Shown: in pieces, positions 1-11,400 of the stretch | Numbering within the stretch: the stretch's first letter is position 1 | Layout: each line of letters opens with the position of its first letter | Source: Owenia fusiformis | Lineage: Eukaryota > Annelida > Polychaeta > Sabellida > Oweniidae | Assembly: GCA_903813345.2 (NCBI GenBank) | Contig: CAIIXF020000005.1 | Span: forward strand, 13,893,375 to 13,957,374 | DNA: 64,000 nucleotides | Direction of reading: 5' to 3' | The notes under the pieces: model-generated | Database searches by the model: none | What the model saw: the letters and a program-made list of their open reading frames with translations, nothing else | What the model was told of the DNA's origin: nothing | Position numbers and translations under genes: made by a program

Positions 1-1637
1 TATAGGCTTGATATATCTTTAAAGTACGCTGGAGCAGGTGACATCTTTAAATTGTATGCTAGTGTAGAAATGTTTTGTCTACAAACTTTAAAGTTTTTTA
101 GAGGTCGAGAAAAATCGTGAGAATGTCAACTCGCGTGATAGATATAAAGGTATGTTCGTGTTCGAGTGTACAGTATTTATTGAGAGGCATTTGGAATATT
201 GGGCCAAATAAAACAAAATAGACAAAAGAGGGCCTAGAAAAGTAAAACAGGGAATTAAAAGAAAATTCTTTATCATGTTTAAACTTCTTATGAAACGATT
301 TGCAACATTTCTCTAAAATTTCTGTCCATTTAATTGTCCATATTTTGAAATTGATGGAGTGTGTGCAAGTTCAACCTTAACAAAAAAAATGTGGATAAAA
401 TTTATGAAAATCTCTTCCAAATTCCATAAAACAAATTGCAAATGGAAGTCTTAACATACACACATACTGTACATCATATCCTAATTTATTTCAAAAAATA
501 AACTTTCAAGTAAATACAGTCTGAACATACACATGTCATTTATAATACTGCAGATCAACCGGAGACATATAAACATCTGGATCAACCAATAAACTTTATA
601 TTTATTTATTCTTATTTTATTTATTTATTTATTTATCTATGTACATTAATTGAGCTATTATGCTGTTGTAATATCCTTCACTAAAATATATATATAATCT
701 ATGTAAATTGAGAATTTACTTAGTCTAGCTACAAGCCCTTGTGCCCCCCCCCCTCCCGGCCACTACAACAAGTGTGAGGTGTGTAGTCAACTAGAGGGGG
801 GAGGGCCACAGAGTTACATGTTACGAGTTACATGTTTCCAGTTGAAATATTTCTTCACATTGAAGTTGATATCTACTGACCATCTATATTTATTTATTTA
901 TTTATTTATATGTTTATTATATGAGTCATCAAACAAAACATTTTAGATTGCATTCCACGTTGTTTATCCATATTGATAAATGAAAGCTACCAAAATATTA
1001 CAATGCAAATAAACACAAGATGTAAAACAACCAAACAAGTATCAAATATGTAATTTTTTACTATTTTGATTGTCATAAGAGTAGAACACAAGAGGAGGTG
1101 TCCAAATTTTCTAATAAGGAGAGAGAAATAATTCACTCTGCAATATCAGCCAAAAGTCAATTGACTAAAAATAGAACATACAGAGCAAAAATGTACCATT
1201 TTCCAGAAGAGATCAAAATTTTTTCGTAAAGGTGTTATTTATGGGGATCCCACCCCCCTCTGGGCTCTCATCAATTTCACCAGGACTGATCATGAATTGA
1301 TTCAAAAAGAACATGTACCAGTCCATAAACAATACAAAAAATTAAAATGTTACATACTAAAACTTTGTATTTCGGATGAATTGAAATTTAATCTCTTGCT
1401 AGTTTAATTATAAAAACAAATGTCATTTGTATTTTTGTTCTTTTAATTTCATCTTCAAGTTCAAAATAAATGTCCATATACACATATATTTGGACCCCCA
1501 CTGAATATGTATTTATTTACAAGTTGAGCCGTTGTGTCAGTCAGTGGTGATATCATAAAATGAATATAATCTGAATTATTCCAAATGATTGTCTATCATT
1601 CATGAGCTTAATCAAAGGCTTTGCATTTTAGTTAAAT
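1..1637. other. Non-coding flank downstream of SLC35A4
   Basis: No gene is visible. The stretch is AT-rich and holds two TTTA-type microsatellites (about 598-642 and 887-911) and a C-rich tract at 743-757. The short flank of that tract (about 721-760) reappears at about 36763-36803, so it is probably a dispersed repeat. Short ORFs here have no recognisable product. Confidence 0.6.
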
Positions 1638-2184
1638 AGGCTGTGCCTATGTTTACAAAACTCCCCATATGTTTACTAGGCTGCACCTATGTTTACAAAA
1701 CTCCCCATATGTTTACTAAGCTGCGCCTATGTTTACAAGACTCCACATATGTTTACTAGGCTGTGCCTATGTTTACAAAACTCCCCATATGTTTACTAGG
1801 CTGCACCTATGTTTTCAAATCTCCCCATATGTTTACTAGACTACACCTATGTTTACAAAACTCCCCATATGTTTACTAAGCTGCGCCTATGTTTACAAAA
1901 CTCCCCATATGTTTACTAGGCTGCACCTATGTTTACAAAACTCCCAATATGTTTACAGGGAAGACTACCCATATATTTACGAGGATGCCCATTTCTTTAC
2001 TAGGCTGCACCTATATTTACAAGACTCCCCATATGTTTACTATAGGCTGCACCTATGTTTACAAAACTCCCCATATGTTTACTAGGCTGCACCTGTGTTT
2101 ATAACCCCTTCCTATATTTACAGGGTAGACTGCCCATATGTTTACTAGGCTTCCCATATGTTTACTAGGCTGCTCTTCAGTAGA
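1638..2184. repeat. 40-bp minisatellite abutting the SLC35A4 stop codon
   Basis: About 13 copies of a 40-bp unit (core AGGCTGCACCTATGTTTAC then AAAACTCCCCATATG) with several degenerate copies near 1950-2160. The unit contains TACTAGGCTGC; the last degenerate copy of that motif provides the final two Ala codons and the TAG stop of SLC35A4 on the minus strand. Overlapping plus-strand ORFs here are artefacts of the repeat. Confidence 0.9.
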
Positions 2185-2400
2185 CTAGGCTGCATTTTGA
2201 CATAATTTATCCCCATTATGATACAATATGAGTGCCACAGACACCATTAAAAATGCAATAATGAAATAACCATTTAGCTGAAGTCCAAATATGAGCATAG
2301 AAAGTGTCGTCGTAACAACCATTGCGCTAGCGACAACAAACAGACGTGTGATGTTGTTCCCATGTTTAAAGATTGCTGACATGATAAGACCACATAAAGC
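2185..2400 (-). CDS. SLC35A4: SLC35A4 exon 9 (terminal coding exon)
   Basis: After acceptor ATTGCAG the exon encodes 71 residues, including GLIMSAIFKHGNNITRLFVV and the last two membrane helices, then TAG at 2187-2185. The last codons and the stop overlap a degenerate unit of the adjoining 40-bp minisatellite. Confidence 0.93.
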   Translation of the reverse strand, partial: ALCGLIMSAIFKHGNNITRLFVVASAMVVTTTLSMLIFGLQLNGYFIIAFLMVSVALILYHNGDKLCQNAA

Positions 2401-5400
2401 CTGCAATAAAAAGAAAAATATGTCAATATATAATATTGCTATATCTAGTTACATGTTTTAAATTCATGATATGAATAAAACCAACAGAAGCAAACTCATT
2501 GGTTTGTTGATTTGTTCAACATAAAATAAATATATTTTATGATAATATCATTTTATTTTATTGTCCTGCCTAAAGTCTCCCTTTCCCCTTGTTGCAAAAA
2601 CCCCTATATAACCCCCCCCCCTCCCCCACTGACTCAGTCAGGTGTACAAACGCCTCACGCAAGACATCTCCCTACATCTTCCATTTGCTGTTAAAGTGTC
2701 TTTCATTTTTTATTCTATTCAGCAGCAGTGATTTTTACATTTAATGTGCTGGACTTCCTTCTGGCCTGGATGTATAACTATTAATATCTAAATGTCTTCA
2801 AAGAAATATGTCATTTTCACAGGTCTTCATTCGTTCCTCAGAAATATACTCACTGCTAATTAATGTTATTAGTTGTCAGAAAGATGATAAGCATAGAGAA
2901 AATTTAATTTTCACCAAATTGACACTTTAAACCTGGTCAATAAATAACGTACCTGCATAATAATACTGATCCACACAAATGTTGAATATCCTTGGAACAG
3001 ATTAAAACCTAAAATTATAAAAAAAAATATCACATGTGAGTTTTCAACATTTATACATATTATTCATTGCACGTAATTCTGAATATACAAGTACACACCA
3101 CAGCCTTTTTATTACGAGTAGTGAACCACTCTTTTAAACACCCTGAAATATTTTATGCAACAAGGAAATCGGGGATCGAATCTGGTCCTATTGTGTGATT
3201 GGTACAAGCTATACCGCTGAGCTACAAAGGTGGACTTTCCTGAATCTAACGGGCTACTTTATTCAGATTTACCAAAAGTTTTGTCTTACACACTTGGAAA
3301 AACAATTACTTTCTCTCGAAGATAGTACATCCTGGATATACTCAAATATTCAAAGTCAGACAATTTATAATATTGATTCTAAATGTAATGATTTATAGAT
3401 GTCACCTCTGTCATTGTGTACAGCGTCAACAACCCAAGCTCCGCCATTCAACATGATACCAAATGTATACAGCATTATATTCTGCAGATGGATGGAGGTC
3501 TGAAAAACACATACCAAATATGTACAAAATCATTCCACTACTTTTCGAGCTATAGTAAAATACATTAACTTCTACCAAAAGTGTCATAAGACAGTGTGCC
3601 ATGCTTATAGTATTCACATAGAAAATATGAACAAAATCGTTCCACTACTTTTCGAGTTACAGCAAAAATCGTAAAATAGCGAGTAAAGGCCGCCATTTTT
3701 CAAGATGTTCTTTAAGATCTACATTTCTAGCTTTATTAATGTCCTATATCATTTTTTACATTTAAAACATATTGCTATTACAGTTTTACATATTGTACCT
3801 AAATTACTGTAAAATCGGCACTAAAATTTTGAAATTTTTGCTAATTGTTGCTAAGAGCCTATATGCAAGTTTAAATAGCCCATTTTGTAGCATTTACAAT
3901 GGAACTTTTGAATACTTTTGAATACCAGTATGGTGTTTAAACTGCTTCTTTATTTGGTACATTAAATATTCCATTCATACCAAATAAAACAAGCAATTTA
4001 CCAAACTTTTACCAAGTATATTGAATGTTCTTTTTATTTTATCGAATATAATAATCTATACAGTTTATATTCGCTAATTATAAATAGTTTCACTTATTCT
4101 TTGTGTTGGCATTTACATTTGATATTTATACCTGTTTTTGTGCGATGCAGCGAATCAATTTGTTTTTGACATATTCGATAAATTTTGTCATTTTTTGTTA
4201 CTTTACGAGACTTTCAGTCACGTGAGAATGAACAACAGTTACAACGAAAGTTATCGAATATTGCTTTATTGCATTTGGTAAATAGCAAATTAGCTTTCGG
4301 TAAAATGCATTAACTATGTTATAGAAAAATGAATCATTTGGTAAGTAAGAAATATATCGCTTAGTGAATAAAATATGTAATTTAATGCACATAGTATTTT
4401 ATAAGAGATTTAATCCATTGGCTATTTTGAAAACTTGATTTGCTGTAACAAATATATAAATGTTTTTACCGAATAGAAAATTGATTTAGCGAATATAAAT
4501 ATAAATAAAGAAGCAAATAAAATGCCATATACCAGTATATTTCTATTGTCTCTTAAAACATCTGGCAGTCACTAGAACAGCTCAACATGTCAGATGAAAT
4601 CAACTTTTGTTGAAAGAAAGCATTATTGTCATTTTACAATTTATAGCAAGCAGATAAATTTGAAAAAATATTTGGGTAATTAACAGATGTACAGATGTAG
4701 CAGCTAGTCAACAATCGACTTATGCTCATCTCATTCATATTATCTAAACTTTTTAGAATCAGATATTGGGTAAAGCCAATCGCACTTCTGAAAAACAATA
4801 GCATATACAGTGTAACCAATTTTTCATGTTCCTTGTGAACAGATGAATTTTCAAGATTTGCTCCATGTTAACATGTAAGTCAATGGAAAAATATTTGATT
4901 CTTTTGAAAACTGTTCCTTGTAGAAAGGTGCTCCTTACAGAAAGGTGTTGCATCGAGCAGGCTTTACTGTACCATGGTGGTACTACTGCTAATATACTGG
5001 AAATTCTTACTGAGTTCTAATGTTCTATGCCTCAAAATTACATAGATAATCCCAGGATTACCAACCACATATAATATATTTTATTCATATTTGTGACCAA
5101 TTTTAGTATATATCTTTCCACGTCAAAAAATATTTTTTTAGGAAAATTGGAAATAAAATTTCCAACGTTATTTTCCCATAGAGATTTTTCTTGCCCTATG
5201 GATGAAATTAGATAAAGTACTTACCTGATAATTTTTCTTAAGTATATATTCTGAGTAGACACCAGCTAAGCCTGAGAATGTACACTGCACAATTATAAGT
5301 ACAACACCTATAAATGTTATATGTACTACGCCTGACCCAGCATCTCCAGGTTTACTTTCAAATGATCCCCAGCTGAAAAAGAAAACATTTGACAATAGAA

Positions 5401-8400
5401 CTTTTAGATAAATGCCTCAGTCACATTTGATCTACGGCAACCGTATGGCTTCCCAAAATCGGGAGAAACAATGCACCATACAAATAGGAAAAAGCAGTAT
5501 GATGTAGATTTTCCATATCGATTTTGAGAAGCTACGCCCACCGTTTGCCGCCATAGAGCAAATGTGACTGAGGCTTAAGTTTAATCTGATGTAAACAAAT
5601 TGATTAATAAAATATAAATGATTGTGTTGTGGTCCTTAGACAAATGATGCATCGATTGGTCATTGAAACATTTTAGCCTCATTCTGTTCTACAAATTATT
5701 TTACTTTTAAAATTCAGACCCAAAATATTTTTTATCTCAAAATTCAGGCCCAAAATATTTTCTCTAAAAAATCAATTCAAGTTGAACACCTTTGTAAGTG
5801 AAACACTTCTCGGAGTCCCAAGACCAATTGCCTGCAGGTTGAATATACCTCTGTTAGTTGAACACCTCCTTAGTGGAACACTTCTTAAATGTACCAAAGG
5901 TGTTCCACTTAGAGAGGTTTTACTGTATAACAAGATGTAGTAAAAAGGCTGACTAATGTTAAATAAACCTCTCTAACTTAAACACCTCCCGAAAGGTGGA
6001 ACACTTTTTAGATGTACCAAAGGTGTTCTACTTAGACAGGTTTTACTGTATAACAAGATGTAGTAAAAAGGCTGACTTAAAGGGATATTCCTGGCCAGAC
6101 CATTTCTATCCTTATATGATAGCTATAATCATATACGTCATATACTTTCCATATTCAGCAAAACACAGGAAAATGTTTTAATATAGTCAGTATTGATTTA
6201 GTATCTTTTAACATTTCACTCAGGAAGTGATGTCATTGACTCTCAACTTTCATAACCTTGCCTATAACAGTATAGGAAAGTAGCACAAAATCACTTCTAG
6301 ACAAGTGGTCCTTACTTTATGTGCAAAAATATTTTCAGAGCTTGTCAACTTAGAATAAAAGAAGAGACTCATAGAAGGATTAAATCATAGACACAATTGA
6401 AAAAGAATATTCTATTGATTTTCCTTTCTTTCCTAATGCTATATGCAAAGTTGAGAGTCGATGACATCACTTCCCGGGTGAAATCTTAAAAGATGGCAGC
6501 CTACTGGAATTGAGTACTAAATTTTTAAGTGATCAAAATTGACCATATCGAAACATTTTTCCGTGTTTTGCTAAACATGGAAAGTATACATATGGCTATA
6601 GCTCCCTTATTAGGGGAGAGATGGTCTGGCAAGGAGTATACCTTTAATGTTAAATAAACCTCTGTAACTTAAACACCTCTCAATAAGTGGAACACTTTTA
6701 GATGTATCAAAGGTGTTCCACTTAGACAAGTTTTACTGTATAACAAGATATACTAAAAAAGATTCTTTAAAAGTACATAGAATTAAATCTACCTGTTAGC
6801 TACACCAGCAAATGCCAACATAAAAAGTGCCACCCATTGAATGTTACTCACTGGCCTGAAACAAATAATAATGTACAAAAACAAGTCAAACAGTTAACAT
6901 ACAGTATCATAATTTGAAATAAAAATGCATGTACCTTAAATGAAAATAACTTAAAATTTACCCAACTAGCCCAAATTCCATCCACTTGTGAATATCTAAT
7001 TAAATTATCCACTGCACTCAAACCAATTTCTCAAAACGCAAAGGATTATCTCCTATTTTAATTCTAATTTTGCGGTACATTTCCCTTTTTATGAAGTTCA
7101 ATCGATGAAAAAAATATTTTCATTCCTTCAATTAAATTTTAACTTCCTTATTAATCAATACAATAACTTCCTAAAATTAAGGTGTCCCAAACCAATTGTC
7201 ACCATGGAGATAGATGCTGATGTCATAGTAAGACAACAATGGACTTTAAGAATTCCTAACTTTAAAAAGCTTATGTCCAAATAATAACCCCAGGGCCCAG
7301 ATACTTAAATTCTTTTTTTGAATTAAATTAAAAAATGAATCAAATAGCTCATTTCAATAAGTTTTTATTTCAATAAGTTTTTATTTAATATGTTATGATG
7401 GCTGTATAACTATATTTTAAATGTAGTCTAGATGTAGTTAAAATTAATTTCTGTTACATGGCAACATATGTCATTAGGCGTCTAATGGCTTGAATTTATA
7501 TTGCATATTATATAAGAAATTAAATCGATTAAATAAATCGAATTGAAAGGTGCAGAATAGTAAAAGTGAATATTGTATAATATATTATTTTATTGACTCT
7601 TATATATGTCAGTCTCTCTGACACCTCATAGGTCACGTTGTCTACGAATTACTATTGTTTTTTCATCATCGAAATATTTCAAATGACATTTCAGAACTAA
7701 AAATGCAGATACAGTAAAACCTGTCTAATCCGAACACCCACGCGACCAGCCAAAAGCGTTCAAATTGGCAGGTGTTCAAATTTCGAGGATTTTGTTGGGG
7801 GGGGGGATTTTCATTGTTCAGTCCGCTATATTGAACACTTAATACTAAGTCAGAAAACAATAAATGTTGTTGATGAGTTAATTCTACAATAGTCATATAG
7901 CCTATATGCTATGTTTTATTTAAATTTTGAACAATATCATCGTTTTAGTAAAATAACTCTTTGTAAAAACTTTGTAATACACTTTAAAAGTATATGATAG
8001 TCTCGAATGAAATCTTATGCTTATCAAATGACTTATCCCATATTATGGTAATATAGCACTGCTTTACTTTTGCTTGAAAAAGTCCTTCATTGTTGTTTGT
8101 TTCTTGGCATTTTTAGCATTAGCAATATTTGAGTAGATATCCTCTTCAAGTAAAAAAAAATTTTCATGAGTGTTCATTCGAGATGATGTATAATCCTTCA
8201 AAATATCAAGGGCATTCAGGATGTCAGATGTATGCCTTTTAGGAGATATTTTAGTGATAGGATATTACAAAGTTGAATTTTTTTCTCTTTCTTGTGATAT
8301 AATCTTGTCTGCAAATGTCGTTTGTGTTGTCCTTGTGATTATAAAACATTTGCTGATTGAATCTTAGCTATCATAACAGACCCATGGGATATTAAACAGT

Positions 8401-11400
8401 CAAGACCTGTCCATAATCCAAATCAAAAACATCCAGTTAATTTACAATAAGGATAAACCAATTATCTCCCAGATTCTCACCTTTCTCTTAATCAAAAGCA
8501 AAAACATTCAGTTCTTTTCTAAATCTTGTCTGCAAATGTCGTCTGTGTTGTCCTTGTGATTATAAAACATTTGCTGATTGAATCTTAGCTATCATAACAG
8601 ACCCATGGGATATAAAACAGTCAAGACCTGTTCATAATCCAAATCAAAAACATCCAGTTAATTTACAATAAGGATAAACCAATTAACTCCTGTATTCACA
8701 CCTTTCCAAAACATCCTGTTGTTTTCCACAAATTAGGGATGTCACTGAGACTAAATAAGTTAGTTAGGACAATATTGGTTCTTTGATTACATTGTATATG
8801 TGAAGATAAATAACAACTATAACATTGACTCAATATTTGTCTATAATTGAAATGTCCAGACATTTGATTTCTGATAAAAATGTTCAGATTAGACAGGTCA
8901 CTTTTTCAAATCTGGTTGTTCACTGTTCAAATTAGGAGGTGTTCAGATTTCAAGTTTTTTTTAACATGGGAGTCAATGGGAGGAAAAAATGGGACCGAAA
9001 AAAGTGTTCAAATTGGAAGGTGTTCGGATTAGCCAGGTGTTCAGATATACAGGTTTTACTGTACATAAATTCTAGGTTATTACTGACATTTTAGAACTAG
9101 AAATGAAAATACAAAACTTCTAGGTTATTACTGACATTTTAGAACTAGAAATATAATACAAAACTTCTAGCTTTTGAAGAATAGGATCAAATCAAAAAGT
9201 CACTGTCCCTTGGTGGGAATTGAACCCACAACCTCAGGATGAGATAGGTAAGGCCATTGCCTCGCCTGCCTCATCCCTGGCTATACACATGCTACCCCCC
9301 CCCCCCCTTCCATTTGACCACTTACTTCTTTATGATGAGCCTGTATAACACAGCAGTTGATAAAATCTTCATATTACTGAGCACCTGGAATATAAACACT
9401 GTATAAAACAAAACAATTCCTATCAGGTCTTAGGGAAGGCCATGCCTAATGCATCATAGTTTCTAGTTTTCTATGGAAAAGAAGGTGTACCAGGTATATT
9501 GATCCTGATGAGAAAATGGGAAATTCCTCCAATGATGATCCCACCAGAGGTGATGGGAGCTCCCTTAACGAAAGATGGAATCTCCTTCCAAGGGTAAATG
9601 CTTCTTCAGCGAAATAATGGTGAAATATTCAGGACTGGTATATTCCTTATTTTATTTCACTAACAAACAATCAACAATACAAACAAGCAAACAAACAAAC
9701 AAACAAACCTGGAATGTTGCTGGGTCCATGTGAAGTTGCATGACGGCTGCAATATTATTGTTGATTGCATATATGATCGCAGGGACAGAAAACGCAAGAG
9801 CGTAACCAATAGTAACACTGGGAAAGCCATTTTCTCTTACTTCAGGCAGAAACATGGTCATTGAGATGCATATCTAAAAAATATAATTGTAATAATACAA
9901 TGCCTTTAATTACAGTCTATTGTGTGTATTGATTTTAATAAGTTTTTAGATCCTTCAAATGGCTATAGGATTATTCATGTTAAGAAATTATTTACTAGAC
10001 TCGATGATTTATGGCACAATAAGTATGACCGAAAACTCTATTCTGTTCTTTGTTATAGACCGAAATCACAAAGAGATTGAGGTATTTTGCAATGGCCAGA
10101 ATAAAATCCAATCCACATATTTTCCATAAATCAATAAATTTTCGATTAAGTTTTTGTTACCACTCATATGTGATAAAAAACAAGAAAAATAACTATTTGC
10201 ATTCATGAAATCTAGCAGTCATACACAATTATAGACCAGTATGTCAATTGTTCTGTGATGTCACGTATCATATTTGGATAACAATTAAAGATTTTAAAAA
10301 ACATTTAATTGTAGCAAAAGTCTAATCAATAGTCAAGAGATTATTGATGTATTACCAATATAGCCTAATAGGAAAAACATTTGGGTTAATTTACCTTTGG
10401 TTACTTGCAGGCCATTAGCCAGGGGTGTTAAAGGGGTGAGAATGACCCCCCCCCCTCCCTTATCGAAATTTTTTCACAATTCTTGATTGATTATGAGCCA
10501 AAATGGTCAAATGAGAACCAAGAATTACATATATGGTACAATATATCCTAACAGCTTTCAACAACAAAGCATACAATCAAAAACTCCTTCTAGTTTTACA
10601 CATAATTTATGAGAAATTAGAATTGCTTTGCAAACAAATTCAATGGGAACCAATTGCTAGTTACTCTCCACATTTTTTGATATAGAACTTTTTTCAATCC
10701 ACATTTCTCAATGGTCAATATGCATCGATTTATTTGATGCATCATTCAGTTATTTTTGCAGTATAAATTCATTAAAAACAACTTTCATTGAATGCACTGG
10801 CACAGTGTCCACCAAACAAAACCAAAAACCCATAAAGTATTCTTTAGAACATGCGCAGTCCTTTAAGTACATTTAGTCTGATCAGGTGGTATATCGTAAA
10901 CAAGTCTGTTTTAGAAGGTGTGTATGTTAACTCCCTTTCTTGACAAAGGATCCAACTTTTTTATAGTCAATTAAAAGTTCAATCTAAAGACAAGTGCTCA
11001 GGCGTGGTAATATCGTTTGACCTTCGCTTATATAATTTATCTTCTAAATGCCAGTGCATTAACCCAGAACTTATTTTGCAACTTTTTTTCATTTTAGAAT
11101 TTTGAAAAGTAGTTGTTTTTATGTTAAAGCAACAAAATGATTTAGTCTTGCAATGTTTTGAGTTATTATGTATATCTTTTTTAAGCAACTGACAAGGGTT
11201 CTATTAATTATGAGCATTAACAATGATAATAAATCAATTTGTCATTAACATTTTGAAATGTTGATTTTAAATTCCAATTTTTCCAACATGTAAACATATA
11301 CAAGGGGCGATCCATATATTCTGATAAAAATGCTCTCATTTTGTGATTTTTTCACATATCCCTTTCATTTCTTCAGAACATGTAGATTATGTAATTACAC

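Noticed and set aside
1849-2104. Plus-strand ORFs in the 40-bp minisatellite
   Set aside because: They repeat a translation of the unit in successive frames; no independent coding evidence.
3162-3234. Functional tRNA gene
   Set aside because: Box A and box B are present but the acceptor stem does not pair.
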